Source: an uncultured Fastidiosipila sp. (GTDB lineage: Bacteria > Bacillota > Clostridia > Saccharofermentanales > Fastidiosipilaceae). From it: DNA of 14,388 nucleotides. Positions 1-5,804 of the stretch are shown in pieces; within the stretch, counting starts at the first letter, position 1, and each line of letters starts with the position of its first letter. The position numbers and the translations under genes are program-made. The notes below the pieces were generated by a model, which was given only the letters and a program-made list of their open reading frames with translations, had not been told where the DNA came from and ran no database searches. The stretch spans positions 1-14,388 of the forward strand of contig CALLQJ010000279.1 in assembly GCA_938014865.1 (NCBI GenBank). The letters are read 5' to 3'.

Positions 1-819
1 ATCCTGGCCGGCGACGAATTCGGCAACACCCGCTACGGCAACAACAATCCCTATTGCCAGGACAATGAAATTTCCTGGCTGGACTGGAACGATCTGGAAG
101 AAAACCGCCATCTTTTCGAATTCTGGCGGAAAATGATCCGCTTCCGCAAGCACCACCCCGTGGTCCGCGGCAGCAGTCCGCCGCCTCAGTGCGGCCTGCC
201 GCAGGCGTCAAAACACGGCGTGAACCCCTGGCAGTTTGAAGACAATTACGATACGCATTATATAGGGATTATGTACGCCGGCCGCGACGAAGAAGACAAG
301 CGCGATGAGGTGGTGTATCTGGCGGTCAACAGCGGCTGGGAGAAACTGACCGTGCTCCTGCCGGATCTGCCGCATCATGAGTACTGGCATCAGATTGTGG
401 ATACGAATCAGGAACGCGGCAAGCGTTTTTACGAAGACATCATCGATGCCCCGGCTTTGGATAATCATCTCGTGATGGAAGCACGTTCCGTCGCCTTGCT
501 TTTGGCCTATCCTTTAGAGAGCTGGGAGGCAGCGGACCGGGCCCGCCGGCAGATTGACCGGCTTTACCGGCAGCGGCAGGACCGGCGCCGCAAATACTAC
601 CGCTACTACCTGCATGACCGCATTCAAAGCGGGAACTTCACGCCGTGGGGCGTGCATTACATCCTGCGGGACGAAGAACATGATGATTTAAAAGACTGGC
701 GGAAATCGCTGGCGCTTCGCAGCGGCAAGGAGCCGCAGGAGGACGAAGACCGGGAGGTGCTGAATCTCGAAACCGAGCCGCAGCACCCCGGCGAAAGCAC
801 AGAGGAGCAAGAGGAGTAA
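1..819 (+). CDS. glgX: Glycogen debranching enzyme (GlgX-type, GH13), C-terminal part, 5' truncated by window edge
   Basis: The reading frame is open from base 1, so the gene begins upstream; 272 residues are visible. The first residues carry the GlgX/isoamylase signature GDEFGNTRYGNNN followed by CQDNEISWLDW, from the end of the GH13 catalytic barrel. RFRKHHPVVRG and the C-terminal beta domain follow, with SCG/HGVKPW-like motifs seen here as QCGLP and HGVNPW. By family knowledge the enzyme hydrolyses alpha-1,6 branches of glycogen or limit dextrins in the cytoplasm. The beta domain should finish near base 510 (ARSVALLLAYP). About 100 further residues follow: an Arg/Tyr-rich stretch, then an acidic Glu/Pro tail. 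I do not recognise this extension from GlgX. The next gene starts 6 bases after the stop, and GAGGAG at the end of this gene probably serves as its ribosome binding site. The GH13 catalytic residues lie outside the window. Confidence 0.9.
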   Translation: MLAGDEFGNTRYGNNNPYCQDNEISWLDWNDLEENRHLFEFWRKMIRFRKHHPVVRGSSPPPQCGLPQASKHGVNPWQFEDNYDTHYIGIMYAGRDEEDKRDEVVYLAVNSGWEKLTVLLPDLPHHEYWHQIVDTNQERGKRFYEDIIDAPALDNHLVMEARSVALLLAYPLESWEAADRARRQIDRLYRQRQDRRRKYYRYYLHDRIQSGNFTPWGVHYILRDEEHDDLKDWRKSLALRSGKEPQEDEDREVLNLETEPQHPGESTEEQEE

Positions 820-825
820 AAGGAA

Positions 826-1557
826 ATGGACGAAAAAAAAGAGATAAAAAAAGAGACGGAGCAGCGTTCCGCAGCTGCGGCAGAGAAGAGCGAAAAAGCA
901 GAGGCCGCCGAGCCTGCGTTTGATGAAGCCGAGCGCCGCCGGCAGATGCTGGCAAGCTATAATCTGCTGGCCCCGGAAGATAAGGCCCGTCTGGAATTCA
1001 TCATGGAGATGGACAAGATGAAACGGATTTACCGGCAGAGCCTGCTTCTGGACCGTTCGAGAACGGAAACGGATGCGGAACATTCCTGGCAGCTGGCCGT
1101 GATGGCCCTGATCCTGGCGGACCATGGCCCGGAAGGGACGGATCTTCTCAAGGTGATCAGCATGTGCCTCATCCATGACATTGTGGAAATCGATGCCGGC
1201 GATACCTTTGCCTATGACGAAAAGGGCAATCAGGACAAGGCCGAACGGGAAATGAAGGCGGCTGACCGCATTTATGCCATGCTGCCCCGGGCCCAGGGCG
1301 AAAAGCTCAAGGCACTCTGGATGGAATTTGATGAGGGCAAAAGCAAGGAAGCTGTTTTTGCCAATGCCTTAGACCGCCTGCAGCCCATGCTGATCCATGC
1401 CTACACCGACGGGGCGAACTGGCGCAAGCATGACGTAGCCTATCCGCAGGTCAGGGAACGCGCCGAAGCGGTCCGGCAAGGTCTGCCTTATATCTGGCCC
1501 TGCCTGGAAGATCTTTTAGAGACGGCACGCACACTCGGTTTGCTGCGCGAAATGTGA
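826..1557 (+). CDS. HD-domain phosphohydrolase (YfbR/HDDC2-like, COG1896 type)
   Basis: 243 residues. The metal-binding HD signature is complete: H86 in DAEHSW, H117-D118 in CLIHDIVE and D183 in ANALDRLQP. The spacing and the ETDAEHSW and EIDAGDTFAYD contexts fit the YfbR/HDDC2 group, whose characterised members are metal-dependent 5'-deoxynucleotidases; the substrate here is inferred only. The protein looks cytoplasmic, with no signal or membrane segment. Residues 1-40 are a Lys/Glu/Ala-rich low-complexity extension that family members normally lack. The family domain starts near M41 (MLASYNLLAPEDKARL). I kept the start at 826 because GAGGAG at 811-816 is well placed for it, whereas the internal ATG at 946 has no clear ribosome binding site. 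The 6-base gap to glgX implies cotranscription, but I see no functional link between the two. Confidence 0.85.
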   Translation: MDEKKEIKKETEQRSAAAAEKSEKAEAAEPAFDEAERRRQMLASYNLLAPEDKARLEFIMEMDKMKRIYRQSLLLDRSRTETDAEHSWQLAVMALILADHGPEGTDLLKVISMCLIHDIVEIDAGDTFAYDEKGNQDKAEREMKAADRIYAMLPRAQGEKLKALWMEFDEGKSKEAVFANALDRLQPMLIHAYTDGANWRKHDVAYPQVRERAEAVRQGLPYIWPCLEDLLETARTLGLLREM

Positions 1558-1640
1558 TAGCATAAAACCATTGTTTTCAAAATACGAGAGCGCTGCCGTT
1601 TCAGCCGGCATCGTTCAGAGAAAAGAAAAAGGGATAAAAC

Positions 1641-2321
1641 ATGATGAGATTTGAAGCAGAAACCCTGGAGGACATCGGAGAGAAGGCCGTCGACGGCCGC
1701 TGGCTCAATATCGGCCTGGCAGCGATCGCACTGGTTCTTATATTAATCATAAAAAACAAGGCAGCGGAAGGCATTTTGCATCTGGTCTTAACCCGCCAGA
1801 GAAAAAAGGATCCCGAGAATGCCGAAAAGACCAAGCAGGCCCTGAAGAAACCGCTCGGCTGGCTGCTCTTTTTCATCATCGCCTTTTTCCTGCTGCCGCT
1901 ATTCGGGCTGCCGGAGACCGCGGCGGTCATTTTTGTCAAGCTGCTGTACTCGGCCATGATCATCTTCGCCGCCCGCATCCTCTACCTGGCGGTCCGGCAT
2001 CTGCTGGAAAAGATTGAAGAAGATACGGATATCACCGAGGCCTCCGCCGGAAAAACCGCCTTCGGCTATCTCAGCGGCGCCATTCAGGTGGTCATCGTAG
2101 TCATTGCCGTCGTCATGGTGCTTGACCAATGGATCAGCAATCTGGGCGGCGTTTTTGCCACCCTCGGCATCACCGGTGTTGCCTTAGCCTTGGCCGCTCA
2201 GGACACGGCGTCCAATCTGGTGGCGGGACTGGCGATCATGCTCGACAAGCCTTTTGACATCGGCGACTGGATCACCACGGAAACCTCTTCGTATCTGGTC
2301 AAGCCGCCTGAAATTCAGTAA
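1641..2321 (+). CDS. MscS-family mechanosensitive channel, C-terminally truncated (possible pseudogene)
   Basis: 226 residues. Hydrophobic segments lie at about 22-38, 72-89, 95-117 and 144-162. The pore-lining MscS helix follows at 168-202, with LGITGVALALAAQDTASNL and then LDKPFDIGDWI, the hallmark of the small-conductance channel family. Normal members continue for 80 to 200 residues with a beta domain (EGTVEEIG-like, IPN-like motifs) and a cytoplasmic vestibule. Here the frame leaves the family pattern after DWITT and ends after TETSSYLVKPPEIQ. I found no continuation of the beta domain in any + frame of the 60 bases downstream. The ATG follows AAAGGG at a normal distance; M1 or M2 could be the start. 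By family knowledge the intact protein would release solutes on osmotic downshock. This version probably cannot form a normal channel, being a decayed gene, a deletion or an assembly join near 2285. Confidence 0.8.
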   Translation: MMRFEAETLEDIGEKAVDGRWLNIGLAAIALVLILIIKNKAAEGILHLVLTRQRKKDPENAEKTKQALKKPLGWLLFFIIAFFLLPLFGLPETAAVIFVKLLYSAMIIFAARILYLAVRHLLEKIEEDTDITEASAGKTAFGYLSGAIQVVIVVIAVVMVLDQWISNLGGVFATLGITGVALALAAQDTASNLVAGLAIMLDKPFDIGDWITTETSSYLVKPPEIQ

Positions 2322-2383
2322 AATGTAATGCAGTGTTTCATTCAGAGCGTTTATTTAAATATGAAAGTAAGAGAGGCAAAAGC

Positions 2384-3334
2384 ATGAATCCATCGCATCC
2401 GCGCCGCATTCAGAAAGAATCGTTCAGATTCCCGTCCCGAGACGGCCGGACCTCGCTTCACGGCATCAGCTGGGTGCCCGAGGGGGAGATCCGCGGGCTG
2501 GTGCAGATCTGCCACGGCCTGAATAATTACATCGGCCGCTACGATGCCTTCGCCCGTTTTCTGGCGGCGGAAGGCTTTCTCGTTTTCGGCCACGATTATT
2601 TAGGGCACGGTCAGTCCGCTGCTTATGATGAAGATCTGGGCTATTTCGGCCCGCTGCGCGGCGACGATTATGTCCTGGCGGATATTTTAATGCTTTCGCG
2701 CACGCTCAAAGCCTCCTACCCCGAACTGCCTCTGTTTTTGATCGGAGACGCCGCCGGCACGTATTTTGTCAGGCGCTATCTTTTTACCTGGCCCGAAGAT
2801 GCGGACGGTGCCGTCCTGATTGCGCCCGCCGGCATCCGCCTGCAGGAAGCGGTTTTCCGGAAGATCCTTTTGGCCATCACGAGTTTTTTCCATAAAGAAC
2901 GCTATCGCCCCCGCCGCATCGGCCGGCAAAGCAAAGACTATATGAAACAGCGCTGGGCCGCGCACCGCTCGCCTTATGCCTGGCTGAGCCCGAACGAGCA
3001 GAAGGCGGACCCGTACCGGGATTTTGTCCCGACTTTAAAACTCTACCGCGACCTGAACCACAGTTTGGGCATATTGGCCCGTGAAGAGAAGCTGATCGAC
3101 ATGCCCGAGCACTGCCCGGTCCTGATCCTTTACGGCGCGGAAGATCCTTTGAGCCGCGGCGGCGAGGAACCCAAGCGCCTGGCGATTTTATATAAGCAGG
3201 CCGGCCTCGATTACGTCTCCCTGCGCGGCTATTCCGAAAGTCCGGCGGAACTTTCCGCCGAAGACAAAAGAGGGGCCCCGGCCGAAGACATCCTGCTCTG
3301 GCTCGAGTCCGCGCTCTTGCTTGGCAAGCACTGA
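2384..3334 (+). CDS. Alpha/beta hydrolase-fold protein (monoacylglycerol lipase/S33 type) lacking catalytic Ser and His
   Basis: 316 residues from the ATG at 2384, chosen because GAGAGG sits 7 bases upstream; an in-frame ATG at 2333 would add 17 residues but lacks a good ribosome binding site. The fold is clear: VQICHGLNNYIGRYDAFARFL (about 40-60) with the oxyanion HG, then FGHDYLGHGQS (68-78), LFLIGDAAG (117-125) and CPVLILYGAEDPLS (244-257). The layout matches the monoacylglycerol lipase/lysophospholipase group. The nucleophile elbow, normally GHSMG, reads GDAAG, so Ala123 stands where Ser is required. The acid D254 is kept. The expected terminal His (ARHE-like) is replaced by GYSES near 282-286, and no His occurs between residue 243 and the last residue. 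As read it should not be a serine hydrolase; a binding or scaffold role, or decay, is possible. No signal peptide is seen. Confidence 0.85.
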   Translation: MNPSHPRRIQKESFRFPSRDGRTSLHGISWVPEGEIRGLVQICHGLNNYIGRYDAFARFLAAEGFLVFGHDYLGHGQSAAYDEDLGYFGPLRGDDYVLADILMLSRTLKASYPELPLFLIGDAAGTYFVRRYLFTWPEDADGAVLIAPAGIRLQEAVFRKILLAITSFFHKERYRPRRIGRQSKDYMKQRWAAHRSPYAWLSPNEQKADPYRDFVPTLKLYRDLNHSLGILAREEKLIDMPEHCPVLILYGAEDPLSRGGEEPKRLAILYKQAGLDYVSLRGYSESPAELSAEDKRGAPAEDILLWLESALLLGKH

Positions 3335-3361
3335 GCTTCGATATTAAACATTTTCCCGCAT

Positions 3362-3403
3362 GAAAAAGCCCCGCAGCCGCATTCTGCCGCTGCGAGGCTT
3401 TTC
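3362..3403. terminator. Bidirectional intrinsic terminator
   Basis: The arms AAAAGCC-C-CGCAGC and GCTGCG-A-GGCTTTT pair with one internal mismatch around an 11-base loop. The stem is flanked by an A-run on the left and a T-run on the right, so it can stop transcription in both directions. It lies 28 bases after the hydrolase-fold gene (+) and 40 bases after the end of the TspO-like gene (-), exactly between convergent genes. Confidence 0.85.
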
Positions 3404-3442
3404 TTATGTGTTTTGAATCTTGATCGCTTTTTCGGAGAGCCT

Positions 3443-4246
3443 TTATCTTCCGTCTGCGACGGCGGCCTCTTCGGATGCGGGCGCAAGGCGTGCGCCGTTG
3501 CGGCTGAAGGCGATGACCGCACGGATGATCAGGACAATCATCATGATAATGGCGACGACCTGTACGGCCTTATGTCCGCTGCCGGCCAGCTCGTTTCGGA
3601 TGCCCAAAAAAGCCCAGGCAATCGGGAGCGGGAAGGCGGCATTGCGGTGATCAAAGGTGACGGCAAAGGCCAGGCCCGCGGCGACGATGGAGATGACGAC
3701 GGCCCAGATATCATGCGAAATGCCGAAGGCGTTCCAGCCGATACTGACCAACCAGGCCGCGATGTTGACGACCGTCGCAATAAAGATCCAGCCCGCATAA
3801 AGACCGAAGGTTAAAGGCAGCAGCCACTGCTTGTCTCTTTGCTGACGGCTGATTTCTCTTAAAAGCAGCATCAGGCTGAGCATCAGGAGAATGATGAAAA
3901 TGGTCGAGATACCGATCAGTTCAAAAGAGAAGGTGACGATCCAGGCGCTGTTGAAGAGGCAGCTGAGCCAGAAAAACAGAGAGCCTTTTTCCGTGACGGC
4001 TTCATAGTAGGGATCGCCGCGTTTGACGAATAAGGCGATGATCGAAATGATCAAAAGCGTGTAAAGAACGGACCAGATGCTGAACGTCGGGCCGCTCGGC
4101 GTGATCAGGGTCGGATTCATGTCCGAGACTTCCTTTTGCGTCAGTCCGTTGATGACACCCGTCGCGCCTAAGACGTTGAGGACCAGCGTGATCACAAAAA
4201 GCACGGCGGAGATGATCTTGCGTGTTTTGTTTGTCAGATTTTCCAT
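3443..4246 (-). CDS. TspO/MBR-related (tryptophan-rich sensory) integral membrane protein
   Basis: 267 residues, strongly hydrophobic, with seven or eight predicted helices at about 11-32, 55-75, 89-108, 112-129, 141-166, 178-198, possibly 205-216, and 226-247. Motifs of the TspO/MBR superfamily are present: PSGPTFSIWSVLY (50-62), FNSAWIV (98-104), LPLTFGLYAGWIFIATVVN (143-161) and PIAWAFLGI (208-216). Classical TspO has five helices and about 160 residues, so this belongs to the longer related family, whose ligand and role are not established. Porphyrin or lipid sensing would be only an analogy. The ATG is preceded on its strand by GAAAGG at 8 bases. The gene is transcribed alone, divergently from the M42 peptidase gene, and ends at the shared terminator. 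The charged tail after residue 248 (Ala/Glu-rich) looks cytoplasmic or flexible. Confidence 0.8.
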   Translation of the reverse strand: MENLTNKTRKIISAVLFVITLVLNVLGATGVINGLTQKEVSDMNPTLITPSGPTFSIWSVLYTLLIISIIALFVKRGDPYYEAVTEKGSLFFWLSCLFNSAWIVTFSFELIGISTIFIILLMLSLMLLLREISRQQRDKQWLLPLTFGLYAGWIFIATVVNIAAWLVSIGWNAFGISHDIWAVVISIVAAGLAFAVTFDHRNAAFPLPIAWAFLGIRNELAGSGHKAVQVVAIIMMIVLIIRAVIAFSRNGARLAPASEEAAVADGR

Positions 4247-4260
4247 ATATATAACCTTTC

Positions 4261-4298
4261 TTAAAAGAAGACAGCAGACACATCGCGCTGTCTTTTAA
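4261..4298. promoter_or_regulatory. Hairpin in the leader of the TspO-like gene
   Basis: AGACAGC (4269-4275) and GCTGTCT (4287-4293) form a 7-bp stem with an 11-base loop. The flanking TTAAA and TTTAA extend it past a small bulge. On the - strand the stem is followed by TTCTTTT and then by the GAAAGG ribosome binding site of the TspO-like gene, so it could act as an attenuator or mRNA structure. It could equally be a protein-binding dyad. No function is shown by sequence alone. Confidence 0.45.
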
Positions 4299-4328
4299 AA
4301 AATAATAACAAAGCATGCATTTTCTTCC

Positions 4329-4358
4329 GTAACATCCGTTTGCAGGCTCGGGTATAAT
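4329..4358 (+). promoter_or_regulatory. Probable sigma-A promoter of the M42 peptidase gene
   Basis: A perfect TATAAT lies at 4353-4358. GTAACA at 4329-4334 matches TTGACA at four of six positions with 18-base spacing. Transcription would start near 4365, inside an AAGACAGCAGA word, and give a leader of about 65 bases. Confidence 0.6.
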
Positions 4359-4414
4359 AAGACAGCAGAAGACTGCTTTAAAGAATATTCTGAAAGCAAA
4401 TAAGACGAAAGATG

Positions 4415-4421
4415 GGACGTG
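4415..4421 (+). promoter_or_regulatory. Ribosome binding site that decides the M42 peptidase start
   Basis: GGACGTG matches the consensus GGAGGTG at six of seven positions and ends 8 bases before the ATG at 4430. The earlier in-frame ATG at 4412 has only GACGAAAG directly before it. The 4430 start also gives the N-terminus MTQEEQVNLL, which looks like usual M42 proteins. Confidence 0.45.
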
Positions 4422-4429
4422 GCAAATTT

Positions 4430-5509
4430 ATGACACAAGAAGAACAAGTTAATCTCCTGGCAGCACTGTCGAACGCGAACGGGGTGTCCGGCTTTGAAGA
4501 TGAAGTCGTGGCCGTCGTCGAACGTTACTGCGAATCATTAGGCGATGTGAGCCGGGATGCAATGATGAATTGCTATGTCGAGCGGAAAGAAAACAGCGGG
4601 GACGCTCCGCGGATCATGCTCGATGCGCACACGGATGAGGTCGGCTTTATGCTGCAGGCCATCAGGCCGGACGGGCTGCTGCGTTTTGTGAAAGTCGGCG
4701 GCTGGCTGGATGCGAATGTCATGGCGCAGAAGGTCCGGGTGAGACGGCAGGACGGGAGCTATATTCCCGGCGTCGTCGCCGCCAAGCCGCCTCATTTTGC
4801 TTCGGCCGAAGACCGCAGCAAAATGCCGGATGTGCAGAATATGCTGATCGATATCGGGGCGGATTCCGCCGAAGAAGTCCGTGAGACATTCGGCGTGGAT
4901 ATCGCGGCGCCTATTGTTCCGGATGTGGACTTTCAGCGCCTGCCGCAGAAAGAAGCACTGGTTTTGGGCAAGGGCTTTGACTGCCGGATCGGCTGTGCGG
5001 CGGAAGTGCTGACTCTGCAGGCGCTTTCGGGCGAAACGCTTGAAGCGGATGTAACCGGCGTCTTTTCGGCGCAGGAAGAAGTCGGCACCCGGGGCGCCAA
5101 AGTCAGTGCCGCAAAGGTCAAGCCGGATCTGGCGATCTGCTTTGAAGGGACACCGGCCGACGATACCTTCGGTGAAGCCTACATGGCCCAGGCGAAAGTC
5201 TCGGAAGGACCGATGCTGCGGCATATCGACGGCAGCATGATTGCGAATCCGCGTTTTATGCGATATGTGATCGAGCTGGCGGAAAAAGAAGGCATTAAAA
5301 TCCAGACCGGCGTGCGCAGCGGCGGCGGTACGGACGCAGGCGCCATTCACCTGAGCAATCAGGGAGTACCGGTGGTGGTGATCGGCATTCCGGTCCGCTA
5401 CATTCACAGCCATTACGGCATTGCCTCGCTGGACGATTACAAGGCGGCGGCCGAGCTGGCGGCGGCGATCTGCCGGACGGTCAGCAAAGAGGATATTGCC
5501 GCTTTCTGA
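4430..5509 (+). CDS. M42-family metallopeptidase (glutamyl aminopeptidase/FrvX-like)
   Basis: 359 residues from the ATG at 4430 (365 if 4412 is used), the normal length for M42. Motifs in order: NGVSGFEDEV (17-26); LDAHTDEVGF (64-73) with zinc ligand H67; KGFDCRIGC (181-189) with bridging D184; SAQEEVGTRGA (214-223) with catalytic E216 and ligand E217; CFEGTPADD (237-245), where E239 takes the position that is often Asp; and RYIHSHYG (323-330) with ligand H326. All expected two-metal ligands are therefore present, and the enzyme should be an active cytoplasmic aminopeptidase. By family knowledge these form large tetrahedral (TET) dodecamers that trim peptides; substrate preference cannot be read. 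The gene is monocistronic: it has its own TATAAT promoter upstream, and a strong terminator begins 24 bases after the stop. Confidence 0.93.
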   Translation: MTQEEQVNLLAALSNANGVSGFEDEVVAVVERYCESLGDVSRDAMMNCYVERKENSGDAPRIMLDAHTDEVGFMLQAIRPDGLLRFVKVGGWLDANVMAQKVRVRRQDGSYIPGVVAAKPPHFASAEDRSKMPDVQNMLIDIGADSAEEVRETFGVDIAAPIVPDVDFQRLPQKEALVLGKGFDCRIGCAAEVLTLQALSGETLEADVTGVFSAQEEVGTRGAKVSAAKVKPDLAICFEGTPADDTFGEAYMAQAKVSEGPMLRHIDGSMIANPRFMRYVIELAEKEGIKIQTGVRSGGGTDAGAIHLSNQGVPVVVIGIPVRYIHSHYGIASLDDYKAAAELAAAICRTVSKEDIAAF

Positions 5510-5532
5510 TGTGAAAAAAATTATTTTTCAGG

Positions 5533-5571
5533 GCCCTCCTGCGTTTTCGGCGGCGGAGGGCTTTTCTTTTT
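5533..5571 (+). terminator. Intrinsic terminator after the M42 peptidase gene
   Basis: GCCCTCC (5533-5539) pairs with GGAGGGC (5555-5561) around a 15-base loop, followed by TTTTCTTTTT. It lies just past the M42 stop. An AT-rich near-palindrome, TGAAAAA...TTTTTCA, directly precedes it. Confidence 0.85.
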
Positions 5572-5619
5572 GAGAAAAAAATGAATCCCGGCGTGTTTCG
5601 TTTCTTTTCTCTTCGAATT

Positions 5620-5651
5620 TTTACACAATATTTCTGCTTTTCTGGTAAAAT
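5620..5651 (+). promoter_or_regulatory. Candidate extended -10 promoter (distal) for the surface-protein gene
   Basis: TGGTAAAAT at 5643-5651 is an extended -10 element (TGnTAAAAT). TTTACA at 5620-5625 could be the -35, but the spacing of 20 bases is long. A transcript from here would carry a leader of about 145 bases containing two mini-ORFs before the 886-residue surface-protein gene. Confidence 0.4.
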
Positions 5652-5692
5652 CACGGTAGAGGGAATATCAAAGGGGAAGTATTTCTGAGCAA

Positions 5693-5743
5693 ATGACATT
5701 TCTCTGCTGCGGCATCGTCCGGGGCGGAGGATATTTTAAATGA
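5693..5743 (+). other. Mini-ORF 1 (16 codons) in the surface-protein leader
   Basis: ATG to TGA encodes MTFLCCGIVRGGGYFK. AAAGGGGAAG lies upstream but is 13 bases from the ATG, which is farther than usual. Its stop overlaps the start of the next mini-ORF as ATGA, the arrangement of translationally coupled genes. It could be chance; no family resemblance is recognised. Confidence 0.25.
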
Positions 5744-5775
5744 CAATTTCACAGAAAATTTACTTCACATCATAA
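5740..5775 (+). other. Mini-ORF 2 (11 codons) in the surface-protein leader
   Basis: ATG to TAA encodes MTISQKIYFTS, with a good GGAGG at 5726-5730 spaced 9 bases from the ATG. It ends 29 bases before the surface-protein ATG and overlaps the proximal promoter candidate, so it could be translated only from the distal promoter. It may be a leader peptide or chance. Confidence 0.3.
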
Positions 5776-5776
5776 T
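5748..5776 (+). promoter_or_regulatory. Probable sigma-A promoter (proximal) of the surface-protein gene
   Basis: TTCACA (5748-5753) and CATAAT (5771-5776) each match consensus at five of six positions with the ideal 17-base spacing. Transcription would start near 5783, just ahead of the AAAGGAG ribosome binding site at 5790-5796, giving a very short leader. Confidence 0.6.
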
Positions 5777-5804
5777 TTTCCGGATCAAGAAAGGAGATTA
5801 TTGT

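Noticed and set aside
1585..1620. Possible terminator between the HD gene and the MscS gene (TGCCG...CGGCA)
   Set aside because: The stem is only 5 bp and no T-run follows, so it does not support termination.
3413..3814. 133-codon + strand frame opposite the TspO-like gene
   Set aside because: It is Asp/Gly-rich shadow sequence (DDQDNHHDNGDD) antisense to hydrophobic helices, with no ribosome binding site.
4538..5413. 291-codon frame on the - strand opposite the M42 peptidase
   Set aside because: The + strand protein carries all M42 metal ligands; the - frame has no recognisable motif and is a codon-bias shadow.
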